A DNA stretch of 64,000 nucleotides from contig JAAFJF010000004.1 of assembly GCA_013298815.1 (NCBI GenBank), positions 1-64,000 of the forward strand, in the 5' to 3' direction. Within the stretch, counting starts at the first letter, position 1. Each line of letters starts with the position of its first letter. The notes under the pieces are model-generated. The model made no database searches and had not been told where the DNA came from. It was given only the letters and a program-made list of their open reading frames with translations. The translations under genes were made by a program, and so were the position numbers. This document shows positions 9,951-18,185 of this stretch, piece by piece. Source of the DNA: Polaromonas sp. GTDB taxonomy: Bacteria; Pseudomonadota; Gammaproteobacteria; Burkholderiales; Burkholderiaceae_C.

Positions 9951-10020
9951 AATTGATAAGGTGGTTAAAGGGCTATTAATGGCACGAAAAGCAGAACAAC
10001 TGAAAGTAAACGCTGCCTAA
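9949..10020 (+). pseudogene. Diverged duplicate of the prfA 3' end (last 23 codons plus stop)
   Basis: The frame starting at 9949 reads [18 protein letters not shown] and then KVNAA before TAA. The true prfA end at 7852-7932 reads [21 protein letters not shown] identity over the first 54 bases is 41/54 by hand count, and most changes are G or C to A or T. The fragment has no start codon, and its first bases overlap the acyltransferase stop. The similarity begins exactly at the Glu codon in both copies, so it looks like an insertion boundary rather than chance. Confidence 0.85.
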
Positions 10021-10071
10021 ATCGCAGATAATCAATTTACTTTTAGTTTCAAACTTATACAAGGAGTGAAT

Positions 10072-10755
10072 ATGGTAAATAATTTCTACCAGCTGAGGCA
10101 TGCTCTTGCTGTGGGGCTTTTGGCTGTCATGAGCGCAACTGCTGCGCAGAGCCAATCCATACAACAGCCCACATACAACGTCGGAGATTTGTGGACGCAT
10201 CGCTTAACGGACGGCTGGACTGGAAAAGTCAAACAAGAAACATCACAAACAGTGATTGGACTTTCGGGCGAGTTCATCAGAGTGAACAACGCTGTTAAAA
10301 CTTTAAACCCGCAAAGTGGTCAGTTGGCTGCGCCCACGCTCAATGACGCGTCGCAGCGCTCTAATTTCAACTTTTCCTACATCACTAACGGTCAAGTGAG
10401 CACTCGCGTCAATTTTGATTGGCCTTTGGTAGTTGGTAAAAAATGGACTTATGAACACGCTACCTCAAGCTCTAGCGCACTGGCTACGCCAGTCATTTTT
10501 AGCTACAAAACCAATGCTGAAGTTGTCAGCTATGAAGAGGTAGAAACACCAGCTGGCAAGTTCAAAGCCATGAAAGTTGTTCATAAAGCTTCATGGAAAG
10601 AAAGCGTTAACAACGAAGGGACACAGATACTGACTTATTGGTATGCACCTTTGGCCAAACGATATGTGAAATACACTTTTGAAACGTTCAGTCTTGATGG
10701 TTTGCCAGGCACGAAAGAGACAACAGAATTAATGTCTTACATCGCTCCAATGTGA
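10072..10755 (+). CDS. Secreted protein of unknown function
   Basis: A protein of about 227 residues with a clear signal peptide (hydrophobic ALAVGLLAVMSATAAQS, cleavage probably after AAQS near residue 27). The mature part is hydrophilic, with Tyr/Trp-rich blocks such as YNVGDLWTHRLTDGW and TYWYAPLAKRYVKY, suggesting a beta-rich periplasmic or outer-surface protein. I do not recognise the family. The ATG at 10072 is chosen because AAGGAG at 10061-10066 is well spaced for it, whereas a GTG at 10066 would overlap that ribosome site. A bidirectional terminator follows. Confidence 0.75.
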   Translation: MVNNFYQLRHALAVGLLAVMSATAAQSQSIQQPTYNVGDLWTHRLTDGWTGKVKQETSQTVIGLSGEFIRVNNAVKTLNPQSGQLAAPTLNDASQRSNFNFSYITNGQVSTRVNFDWPLVVGKKWTYEHATSSSSALATPVIFSYKTNAEVVSYEEVETPAGKFKAMKVVHKASWKESVNNEGTQILTYWYAPLAKRYVKYTFETFSLDGLPGTKETTELMSYIAPM

Positions 10756-10775
10756 TAGCCAATTAACTTGTGTCA

Positions 10776-10803
10776 TAAAAAAACCACCCGAGGGTGGTTT
10801 TTT
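10776..10803. terminator. Bidirectional rho-independent terminator
   Basis: An A-run, the stem ACCACC..GGTGGT closed over a CGAG tetraloop, and a T-run form a symmetric intrinsic terminator between two convergent genes, so it can serve both strands. Confidence 0.9.
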
Positions 10804-10833
10804 ACATTTTCATCTATGTCAATATCATCTGCA

Positions 10834-11757
10834 TCAATACGGTGTGGTCTGAGCCACACCATTTGCCTTGAACCAATTCACCGCGCGTTTAAACCCATCT
10901 TCTGCCGGCTCTTTGCGGTAGCTTGGGCGATAGTCGGCGTGGAAGGCGTGTGGCGCACCGTCGTAAACCACAAATTCTGATTTCTTTGCGGCGGCGCTAC
11001 CGGTAGCCAAAGCGGCTTTCATTTTGTCAACAGAAGCAACAGGGATGCCTGTGTCTGCACCGCCGTACAAACCTAAAACGGGCCCACTGATGTTACCAAC
11101 CACGTCAATCGGATTTGTTGGCGACAGCGGATTTGGCGCACCTTCCAAGCGGCCATACCATGCCACACCTGCTTTGACAGCTTTGTTATGAGCGGCATAC
11201 ATCCAAGTGATGCGGCCACCCCAACAAAAGCCGGTGATACCAATTTTGCTTGCATCGCCACCGTTCGCGGCAGCCCACTTTACCATGCCGTCCAAGTCCG
11301 CCATCACTTGATCATCAGGCACTTTGCTGACCACCTCTTTGATCAAATCTGCCATCACGTTGTACTTGGTTGGGTCACCTTGACGCGCAAAAAGCTCTGG
11401 CGCAATGGCCAAATAGCCCATTTTTGCAAATCGGCGGGCGGTATCTGCAATGTATTCATGCACGCCAAAGATTTCTTGAATCACCAATATCACAGGTAAA
11501 TTGGTTTTGCCCGCTGGTGCTGCCATGTAAGCTGGCACTTTGAAGCCGTTGACTTCAACCGTGATTTCTCCCGTTTTGAGGTCATCAGACGATGTTTTCA
11601 CTGCTGTTTGCGCCATGATATCGCCAGCAGCAGCGGTGTAGCCTACGCCCAATGCCACTTTCAGCGCTGTACGACGGGTGGCAGTGTGATGGTCTGAGCT
11701 GCTGTCTAGCAAAGATTGCGCATCGGTAATTTGGTTGTGTGTTGTCGCGCTGAGCAT
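10834..11757 (-). CDS. Dienelactone hydrolase family protein with Tat-like signal
   Basis: About 307 residues. The N-terminal region carries twin arginines (TRRTALKVALGVGYTAAAGD, near residues 28-47) before a hydrophobic stretch, as in Tat-exported members. The alpha/beta hydrolase core has QEIFG, the nucleophile Cys in GFCWGG, the acid Asp in YGGADTG and the His in APHAFHADY. The Cys nucleophile is characteristic of dienelactone hydrolases. The real substrate is unknown. ATG 11757 is preferred because GGAG lies 6 bases upstream; an in-frame TTG at 11769 would fall inside that site. It is convergent with the secreted-protein gene. Confidence 0.88.
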   Translation of the reverse strand: MLSATTHNQITDAQSLLDSSSDHHTATRRTALKVALGVGYTAAAGDIMAQTAVKTSSDDLKTGEITVEVNGFKVPAYMAAPAGKTNLPVILVIQEIFGVHEYIADTARRFAKMGYLAIAPELFARQGDPTKYNVMADLIKEVVSKVPDDQVMADLDGMVKWAAANGGDASKIGITGFCWGGRITWMYAAHNKAVKAGVAWYGRLEGAPNPLSPTNPIDVVGNISGPVLGLYGGADTGIPVASVDKMKAALATGSAAAKKSEFVVYDGAPHAFHADYRPSYRKEPAEDGFKRAVNWFKANGVAQTTPY

Positions 11758-11885
11758 GGCTTTCTCCAATATTTATAGGTGGTTAAGGGTAGTTTCTACA
11801 AAAGTATAGTATCTGCCTTTTCGGTTAACCTATGCAAATACCTAGTTTTTAAAGTTTACTTATCAAGAGGAAAGAGGAATTTACC

Positions 11886-12071
11886 ATGCCAACTATCCGC
11901 GTAGAACTACTCGAAGGCCGCACGCCAGAGCAAAAAACTGCTTTGGTCAGAGCGGTGACCCAAGCCACCGTAGACAGCTTGGGTGTTAAGCCAGAATCTG
12001 TTGACATTGTGCTTTTTGACATTCCGCGTCAAAATTGGGCGACGGGTGGGGTGCAGTGGTCTGAAAAATAG
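11886..12071 (+). CDS. 4-oxalocrotonate tautomerase family protein
   Basis: A 61-residue protein whose Met is followed by Pro, the catalytic general base of this family once Met is removed. The sequence PTIRVELLEGRTPEQK followed by an alpha helix is typical, and Arg residues suited to substrate binding are present. It would act as a small hexameric cytoplasmic tautomerase; the substrate is unknown. The ribosome site AAGAGGAAAG lies just upstream. It is divergent from the dienelactone hydrolase and 40 bases upstream of an SGNH hydrolase gene, probably cotranscribed with it. Confidence 0.85.
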   Translation: MPTIRVELLEGRTPEQKTALVRAVTQATVDSLGVKPESVDIVLFDIPRQNWATGGVQWSEK

Positions 12072-12111
12072 CATCCAACTGATGTAAAAACCGGTTTTCA
12101 GGAGGTGTGCC

Positions 12112-12969
12112 ATGGCTAGCATCGTGATGTATGGCAATGAATATTTCGGGCAAATCGACAATGGGTTGACGCCAGCGCACTTCAAATACAGGTTTTTGGT
12201 CGAGGGTGATTCGTGGATGGACCGCAGCTCCATGTTCCACACCTCACTCTTGCAATGCCTCGCGCCTGAGTTTGACGCTGAGAATGACGATGTGATGTTT
12301 GTCAACGTCTCCATGTTTGGCGACACCATGAGACGCATGGGCAGCCAGGCAACTGGAGATTTTGCCAGTTGGCTTAACGATGACTTGGGTTGGAAGTTTG
12401 ACGCCGTCTTGCTCAGCGCGGGCGGCAACGATTTCATCGATGCTGCCCGCGACCCCGCCGCTGGATTAGGCATTTTGAAAGACTTCAACCACCAGCCCCA
12501 ACCCGCCAGCGGCCATGGCTGCATTGACCGCAATGCCGTGGGCGAACTGGTCACCCGCTGGCTAGACCCGAACTTCAAGCGCCTGTACGAGGTGGTGCGT
12601 CGCAGCCGTTTTCACGCGGACATACCCATCTTTCTCAACAACTACGACACCCCAACTGCGCGGTACGCACCAGCATTTACAGGCGGACGCTCATGGCTGG
12701 AAGAAGCTTACAACACCAACCACATCCCCAAACACATGTGGCCAGATCTGACAGACAGCATCTTCAACGATGTGCAAACCACCATTGCTGGTTGGACGTT
12801 TGGGCGAAGCAAGGTGTTCACCGTGCCCACAGATGGCGTTTTGACGCCCTCGGCGGCAGGCTCGACGGGTAGCGACGCCGATTGGCTGAACGAAATCCAC
12901 CCCAACGCAGCAGGTTGGGCCAAATTAGCCAAAATTTGGCATGCTACACTTAAAATCACTCTAAATTAG
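12112..12969 (+). CDS. SGNH/GDSL-like hydrolase, cytoplasmic
   Basis: A 285-residue protein with the SGNH blocks in order: EGDSW (nucleophile Ser, near residue 34), a Gly in the SMFGDTM region, SAGGNDF (Asn, near 105) and DWLNEIHPN (Asp/His, near 265). No signal peptide or membrane segment is visible, so it probably acts in the cytoplasm. The substrate is unknown and could be an ester or a carbohydrate ester. The start has a strong site, CAGGAGGTG, ending 6 bases before the ATG. It lies in the block of accessory genes between prfA and prmC. Confidence 0.8.
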   Translation: MASIVMYGNEYFGQIDNGLTPAHFKYRFLVEGDSWMDRSSMFHTSLLQCLAPEFDAENDDVMFVNVSMFGDTMRRMGSQATGDFASWLNDDLGWKFDAVLLSAGGNDFIDAARDPAAGLGILKDFNHQPQPASGHGCIDRNAVGELVTRWLDPNFKRLYEVVRRSRFHADIPIFLNNYDTPTARYAPAFTGGRSWLEEAYNTNHIPKHMWPDLTDSIFNDVQTTIAGWTFGRSKVFTVPTDGVLTPSAAGSTGSDADWLNEIHPNAAGWAKLAKIWHATLKITLN

Positions 12970-13000
12970 TCTTAAATTAATCTTTTAGGTGTCAAAATAG

Positions 13001-13050
13001 CACTCTAGCCGGCGTTTTAACTGCCTAAGCAGCTATTATTTTTATAGCAA
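13001..13050 (-). repeat. Dispersed 45-50 bp repeat, copy 2 (intergenic, upstream of prmC)
   Basis: The plus strand reads CTCTAGCCGGCG, then TTTTAACTGCCTAAGCAGC, then TATTATTTTTATAGC, the reverse complement of the family consensus. It ends about 20 bases before the prmC start. Confidence 0.88.
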
Positions 13051-13071
13051 TCTTATCTTGCCTGCATATTC

Positions 13072-13899
13072 TTGAATATCCAATTCCACCTGCAAACGGC
13101 GTCCCAATCTGGCGCACCACCCGGCATAGACCGCTTAGACGCACAGCTGCTGATGCTGCACGCGCTGGGCCGAGCACAGTCTGACCGCGCTTGGCTCATC
13201 ACGCATGACGATGACGAGTTGAGCGAACCCACCGCCCTAGCCTTCCAAGGCTTTTGTCAACGCCGCTTGCAAGGTGAACCTGTGGCCTATATCGTCGGTT
13301 GCAAGCCCTTTTTCGGGATGGATTTACAGGTCGATCGACGCGTTTTGGTACCCCGCCCAGATACTGAAACTCTGGTGGAGTGGGCACTCACATTAGATAA
13401 AACCAAGACTGTTTTGGACATGGGCACGGGCAGTGGCGCGATTGCATTGGCACTCAAATCTGTCCGCCCTGATTGGCAAGTCACAGCCCTAGATGCAAGT
13501 AGCGATGCTTTAGCCGTGGCGCAAATTAACGCTAAGCGTTTGCATTTAAACGTTAATTTCCTACAAAGCTCATGGTTTGATGCGTTATCGAACGAGAAAT
13601 TCGATCTCATCGTTAGCAACCCACCCTACATCGTCGAAGGCGACTGGCACATGGCCGCGCTGGTGCATGAGCCCAAGCAAGCGCTCACTTCAGGCGCAGA
13701 CGGCTTGGACGATATTCGGCTAATCATCCAGCAAGCGCCCGATTTTCTGGCGTCTGGCGGTTGGTTGTTGCTAGAACATGGCTTTGACCAAGCGGTTGCT
13801 GTGCGGGATTTGTTGTCAGAGCGCGGCTTTAAGGCGGTGCAAAGCCAGCTGGATTTGGCGGGGATTGAGCGGTGTTCGGGCGGGCAGTGGCTTGAATAA
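13072..13899 (+). CDS. prmC: Peptide chain release factor N5-glutamine methyltransferase
   Basis: A 275-residue SAM-dependent methyltransferase that methylates the Gln of the GGQ motif in release factors, including PrfA encoded upstream. It has the N-terminal RLDAQLLMLHALGR helix region, PRPDTETLVEWAL, the SAM-binding motif VLDMGTGSGAIALAL near residue 113 and the catalytic NPPY at about 182-185. The start is probably TTG at 13072, as no ATG fits the family length. In relatives prmC normally follows prfA directly; here about 5 kb of other genes separate them. Confidence 0.93.
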   Translation: MNIQFHLQTASQSGAPPGIDRLDAQLLMLHALGRAQSDRAWLITHDDDELSEPTALAFQGFCQRRLQGEPVAYIVGCKPFFGMDLQVDRRVLVPRPDTETLVEWALTLDKTKTVLDMGTGSGAIALALKSVRPDWQVTALDASSDALAVAQINAKRLHLNVNFLQSSWFDALSNEKFDLIVSNPPYIVEGDWHMAALVHEPKQALTSGADGLDDIRLIIQQAPDFLASGGWLLLEHGFDQAVAVRDLLSERGFKAVQSQLDLAGIERCSGGQWLE

Positions 13900-14047
13900 A
13901 CGGAGATTTACTGCAATCTGAATTGAATTAAGGTGATTAAGGTTTGTTAAACTTGGTTACTTCTTAACTTGTGTGAACAAAAACTTATGTTTTTGCATGA
14001 ATCGCTTTTGGAAAGCGTACTGACATCACAACTAATTTTGGGATTAC

Positions 14048-16081
14048 ATGAAAACTGACGCGAAACGCTCGCAAAAAAATGCAAAAACCGGCGGCCCTGT
14101 TTGGTTTTTAACTGTTTTTATTTTGATTTGGGATGGTATGGTTTTTGGACTCATGCTCCCAGTCAGCCACATTCCATTTTGGTTTAAAGCGGTATTTGTT
14201 GTTGCTGGTTTTGTAGTTACTGTGTTGACAGTTTTTTCATGGCGTGCTCGAATTCTAGGCGGCAACGTACAGCTTTCCTTGTCTGCAGACCCTGTACCGC
14301 ACGGTTTGCAAGTGACTGCAAAGTTTGAACTATCAAAAGCAGTTACAGCCACCGACTGGTCAATTGAAACTAAATTTGAACAAAGCGATGGCGATGGGGG
14401 CTACAAAAGCCTGTGGAGTCAAACTTTCCCCGCTTTAAAAACCAGCTCACGGTTGGTAACGTCCTCTTTTGTTTTTCCAAACGACTATTCACCCCAAAAT
14501 ATGCCGTGGGCTGGCCCAAGCTACCGCAGAACATTGACGCTAAGGGCAGACAAACTCGCTTGGGATTATTTAATCGAAACCAGAGACGCTAGTAGCAGCG
14601 AACAGGTTTTTGAATCACGGGATCTAACGTCTGTTGGCAGCAACATGCCAACTTACACACCCGCCGATATTGAAAAATCAAAAAAATACAGGACAAGATT
14701 TCAATTTGTAAGTATTGCCGCGTTCGTTTTGATTGGCATAGCCCAATTCAGCAGTTTTTTTGATTTTGACTTTGACTTAGTCGGTCGTGCTAAAGCTAAA
14801 GTGGGGCTAGGTGCTTACAGCAGCCAAGTAACGACCGACGAGTTTGATGTTCGGGTGACTAACTACTTGATGAACAACTGGGCTTTTCGAGGGCGGCTGG
14901 TCGGTAAAGGTCGGGTTAGTAATGGGACGCTGCGCGTCCAACTAGAGAACCTTGAGATTCAAGCTACAAATGAATGCAAAGGCGAAGCCAAGAGATGCGA
15001 AATCTCTAGCGCGCGGTTATTGCTTTCAGATGATGGGGGTGACAGCTTCTCGACAAAAGCTGCTTCTGAACCAGTACCCATCAACGTCCAACTACGGGAC
15101 ATCACCCGTTGGAGCCTACCTTCTGAACTTATTGGCAAAGAGCTTGTTTTGCAGCTTCCTGCAAGCATAGATATAGACACGATGCGATTGAAACTGGAGA
15201 TTCGAACAGCCGCAGATTCAACCGTTTACCCAGATAGCGGTCCATATTTGGCTCTGCATCGCGCCCTGGCTAAAGCAAACAAACAGCAAGACCCATGCGA
15301 AAAAATCACAGATAGACGCAGGCTGGTACAAGCTGGCTGTGTACAGCAGCTTCAAGCAATGCACAATAAGCCGCTAGGAGTTCTGGACTCAATCTCGGCA
15401 TCAAGCCAACAAGCATGGCATGCAACCCGCCAATATGCCAGCAAACTAGGCCTAGGCGCTGCACCCAAAGCTGATGTGGAAACGCTAGACAACTTGTTAC
15501 TTGAAGCCATCCAGAGTGAAAATTTCGCGACAGCGCAGTCATTATTGAAGCTGGGGGCGAGCGCTAATGCAGAAGATTCTTACCAAGTCGGACGCACCGC
15601 CCTAGGCTATGCTGCAGCCACAAAGAATATTGAATTGGTTGAGCAATTGCTTCAAGCTGGCGCAAAAGCAAACGAGCGTAAGCTGAACGACCGAGGGCAA
15701 ATCGTCACGCCTTTGACGCAAGCTTTGCGCGCAGACGCAGCCAATACGATTGAACGCCTCATCAAAGCGGGAGCAAGCATTCACACAGATGACCCCGCTG
15801 GCTGGACACCCATGCACATAGCCGCCTACGAAAGCTCAAAGCTGTCGCTAGAAGTACTGGTGAAAGCCGGTGCAGATGTGAATGAGCGTACTCCTGCTTA
15901 TCGACAGCAAAATGTGCTGCAAACCGCCTTGCAATTTGGTGATTTTGATACGGCAAGTACCCTTTTAAAACTAGGTGCAGATCCTCTGTTTAAAGACAGC
16001 CAAGGGGAAAATGCATGTGGCTGGGCAAAGTTTTTTAAACGCAGTGAAAAAATTCAGGCTTTGGTTTGCAATCCTTCGTAA
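14048..16081 (+). CDS. Membrane-anchored protein with C-terminal ankyrin repeats
   Basis: A 677-residue protein. Two hydrophobic segments lie near residues 17-37 and 44-66, then a beta-rich region of about 130 residues, a third hydrophobic segment near 218-238, a second beta-rich region to about 400, and four or five ankyrin-like units from about 480 to the end (for example GRTALGYAAATKNIELVEQL, GWTPMHIAAYESS). The region after the first two segments resembles DUF3592-type membrane proteins. No catalytic motif is seen. Ankyrin repeats suggest a protein-binding scaffold. It separates prmC from grxD and is somewhat AT-rich, so it may be acquired cargo. Confidence 0.72.
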   Translation: MKTDAKRSQKNAKTGGPVWFLTVFILIWDGMVFGLMLPVSHIPFWFKAVFVVAGFVVTVLTVFSWRARILGGNVQLSLSADPVPHGLQVTAKFELSKAVTATDWSIETKFEQSDGDGGYKSLWSQTFPALKTSSRLVTSSFVFPNDYSPQNMPWAGPSYRRTLTLRADKLAWDYLIETRDASSSEQVFESRDLTSVGSNMPTYTPADIEKSKKYRTRFQFVSIAAFVLIGIAQFSSFFDFDFDLVGRAKAKVGLGAYSSQVTTDEFDVRVTNYLMNNWAFRGRLVGKGRVSNGTLRVQLENLEIQATNECKGEAKRCEISSARLLLSDDGGDSFSTKAASEPVPINVQLRDITRWSLPSELIGKELVLQLPASIDIDTMRLKLEIRTAADSTVYPDSGPYLALHRALAKANKQQDPCEKITDRRRLVQAGCVQQLQAMHNKPLGVLDSISASSQQAWHATRQYASKLGLGAAPKADVETLDNLLLEAIQSENFATAQSLLKLGASANAEDSYQVGRTALGYAAATKNIELVEQLLQAGAKANERKLNDRGQIVTPLTQALRADAANTIERLIKAGASIHTDDPAGWTPMHIAAYESSKLSLEVLVKAGADVNERTPAYRQQNVLQTALQFGDFDTASTLLKLGADPLFKDSQGENACGWAKFFKRSEKIQALVCNPS

Positions 16082-16206
16082 AATTTAAACTTAAAACAAT
16101 TTAAATTTAAGGCAAGAATACGCCCTTTATTAGAAAAGCGATAATACGGCTATGGTTAGCTATCATTTTTCACCTACCTTTTATTAGATTCAGTAAGGAC
16201 TTCTCC

Positions 16207-16542
16207 ATGTCAGACACCCAAACCCGCATCGACCAATTGGTCAAATCCAACGACGTTGTATTGTTCATGAAAGGCAACGCCAGCTTCCCGCAATGTGGCT
16301 TTTCTGGCCGTGCGATTCAAATTTTGAAAGCCTGCGGCGTGGACACTAAAGGTATTCAAACCATCAACGTGCTGGAAGACGACGAAGTGCGCCAGGGCAT
16401 CAAGGAATACAGCAACTGGCCGACGATTCCGCAACTCTACGTCAAGGGTGAGTTCATCGGTGGCTCTGACATCATGATGGAAATGTATGAAAGCGGTGAG
16501 TTGGTGCAGGCGCTGGGAACTACGCCACCTGGCTTGAATTAA
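16207..16542 (+). CDS. grxD: Monothiol glutaredoxin, Grx4 family
   Basis: A 111-residue CGFS-type glutaredoxin with the active-site CGFS at residues 30-33 ([10 protein letters not shown]). [16 protein letters not shown] provides the glutathione-binding TVP-like loop and the GG motif. It carries and transfers [2Fe-2S] clusters, usually with BolA-type partners. The position after prmC fits the Burkholderiales order. A strong terminator follows. Confidence 0.95.
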   Translation: MSDTQTRIDQLVKSNDVVLFMKGNASFPQCGFSGRAIQILKACGVDTKGIQTINVLEDDEVRQGIKEYSNWPTIPQLYVKGEFIGGSDIMMEMYESGELVQALGTTPPGLN

Positions 16543-16560
16543 CCGATTTTTCTCTCATTG

Positions 16561-16596
16561 AAAAGCGCCCTCACGTGATTGTGGTGGCGCTTTTTT
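16561..16596 (+). terminator. Rho-independent terminator after grxD
   Basis: The stem AAAAGCGCC..GGCGCTTTT, continued by a TCAC/GTGG inner part and followed by a T-run, forms a strong intrinsic terminator 18 bases after the grxD stop. The A-run on the other side could also serve the minus strand. Confidence 0.88.
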
Positions 16597-16607
16597 GCGG
16601 CTTAAAT

Positions 16608-16653
16608 GCTATTTAATCTGCAGCTACTCAGGCAGCAAATACGCTGGCTAGAG
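16608..16653 (+). repeat. Dispersed 45-50 bp repeat, copy 3 (intergenic, grxD-GST)
   Basis: Reads GCTATTTAATCTGCAGC, then TACTCAGGCAGCAAATACG, then CTGGCTAGAGC. The second hairpin half is ATCTGC rather than ATAGC. It lies between the grxD terminator and the 3' end of the glutathione transferase gene. Confidence 0.88.
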
Positions 16654-16668
16654 CAATAAATAGGCTAT

Positions 16669-17301
16669 TTAAAGGCTAAAAGATGGCCGCAAAGCCATCT
16701 CTTGACGCCACCGCAGCAAATTCACATGTTGCTCACCAGGCTTCACCCGCACCACGCGAGCAAAGTCGACGGCGACGACGGCGGTGATGTCAGCGATGCT
16801 GAATTGGTCTGCCGCTATAAAACTCCTACCTGCCAGATGTGCGTCCAGCATGTCCATGAACTGCTGAACTCGGGCGAGCCCACGCTGCGCAAGTGCTGGG
16901 ATTTGGGCATAGTCCACGGGGCCGGGCAAGGCGCGGTTTTCCATAGCGGGGGCGCTGTTGCGCAGGGCTTCGGCGATGGCGAGCAAGCCTTCAAATTCAA
17001 CGCGCCAGTGCCAGCTGGCGATGTCGGCTTTTTCTGTTGGCGTCGTTCCTTGCAACGGCGGATGTGGGTAGCGGGCTTCTAAATAGGTGGCAATGGCGGC
17101 GTTGTCGGTGAATACATCGCCCTCTTCCGTACGCAGCGCGGGCACAGTGCATTGCGGGTTGATGGCACGAAAGGCGTCGCTGAGCTGCTCTTTGTTGCGC
17201 AAATCGATGTGCACAGTCTCAAAGGCGATGCCCTTTTCAGCCAGCAAAATGCGGGCGCGGCGCGGGCTGGGGGCGGTGGCGCAGTCGTAGAGGGTAATCA
17301 T
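16669..17301 (-). CDS. Glutathione S-transferase family protein
   Basis: A 210-residue cytosolic GST. The N-terminal thioredoxin-like domain starts ITLYDCATAPSPRRARILLAEKG and has the conserved cis-Pro in CTVPALRTEEG and the glutathione-contacting FTDNAAIATYLE. The C-terminal helical domain follows from about residue 88 with the FSIADITA capping-box motif. It conjugates or reduces electrophiles; the substrate is unknown. The start overlaps the stop of the upstream YghU-like gene by 4 bases, so the two are translated together. Confidence 0.88.
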   Translation of the reverse strand: MITLYDCATAPSPRRARILLAEKGIAFETVHIDLRNKEQLSDAFRAINPQCTVPALRTEEGDVFTDNAAIATYLEARYPHPPLQGTTPTEKADIASWHWRVEFEGLLAIAEALRNSAPAMENRALPGPVDYAQIPALAQRGLARVQQFMDMLDAHLAGRSFIAADQFSIADITAVVAVDFARVVRVKPGEQHVNLLRWRQEMALRPSFSL

Positions 17302-18182
17302 GGCTTAGCGCCTGCATTGACCGCAGGATTAACCACAGATTGAACTTTGGTTTGAAAATCGCTGGCATCGTGCCGCTCATGCAATTGGCTCTCTGGTTTG
17401 CCCATGACGCGGTTCACCATGCGGCCACGCTGCACAGCGGGGCGCTTGGCGATTTCTTGCGTCCAGCGCTGCACGTTTGTGTAGGTTTGCACTTGTAAAA
17501 ACTCGCCCGCCTCGTACTGCAGCCCCATCGCCAGCGCGCCGTACCAAGCCCACACGGCCATGTCGGCGATGGTGTAGTCGTCTCCAACCAAATACCGGTT
17601 GTCTGCCAAACGGCGGTCTAAAACGTCCAGTTGGCGTTTGACTTCCATGGCGAAACGGTTGATCGGGTATTCCATTTTGGTGGGTGCGTAGGCGTAAAAA
17701 TGGCCAAAACCACCACCCAAATATGGCGCACTGCCCATTTGCCAAAACAGCCAAGACAGGCATTCCGCCCGTTTTGCGCCATCTTTGGGAATGAAAACGC
17801 CAAACTTTTCCGCCAAATGCAGCAAAATAGCGCCCGATTCAAAGACCCGAAAAGGGGTGGGCCCGCTACAGTCCATCAGCGCCGGAATCTTAGAGTTAGG
17901 GTTCACCGCCACAAAGCCGCTGCCAAACTGGTCGCCCTCGTTGATGCGAATCAACCACGCATCGTATTCAGCCCCCGTGTGGCCGGCTTCCAGCAGCTCT
18001 TCCAGCATCACGGTAACTTTTACGCCGTTGGGCGTTGCCAGTGAATACAGCTGGAATGGGTGCTTGCCAACTGGCAGGTCTTTTTCATGCGTAGACCCCG
18101 CTATGGGTCGGTTGATATTGGCAAACTTGCCGCCGCTGGCTTTATCCCAAGTCCAAACGGAGGGCGGTACGTATTCGGTCAT
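17298..18182 (-). CDS. yghU: Glutathione-dependent disulfide-bond oxidoreductase, YghU type
   Basis: A 294-residue member of the nu-class GST family. It has the typical N-terminal extension YVPPSVWTWDKASGGKFANINRP-like (split: YVPPSVWTWDK then GGKFANINRPIAG), the thioredoxin fold from HPFQLYSLATPNGVKV, the NSKIPALMD cis-Pro loop and the ESGAILLHLAEKFG glutathione site. These enzymes reduce disulfides and organic hydroperoxides with two bound glutathiones. It lies 3 bases after a TetR gene and overlaps the next GST, so the three form one operon. Confidence 0.88.
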   Translation of the reverse strand: MTEYVPPSVWTWDKASGGKFANINRPIAGSTHEKDLPVGKHPFQLYSLATPNGVKVTVMLEELLEAGHTGAEYDAWLIRINEGDQFGSGFVAVNPNSKIPALMDCSGPTPFRVFESGAILLHLAEKFGVFIPKDGAKRAECLSWLFWQMGSAPYLGGGFGHFYAYAPTKMEYPINRFAMEVKRQLDVLDRRLADNRYLVGDDYTIADMAVWAWYGALAMGLQYEAGEFLQVQTYTNVQRWTQEIAKRPAVQRGRMVNRVMGKPESQLHERHDASDFQTKVQSVVNPAVNAGAKP

Positions 18183-18185
18183 TTT

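Noticed and set aside
7929-10020. Integrative element with its own integrase at prfA
   Set aside because: Only the acyltransferase lies between the two prfA tails; no recombinase gene is present, so a complete element cannot be claimed.
13978-13995. CAAAAAC-TTAT-GTTTTTG hairpin after prmC
   Set aside because: The stem is short and AT-rich; it could be a weak terminator, but the evidence is not enough to list it.
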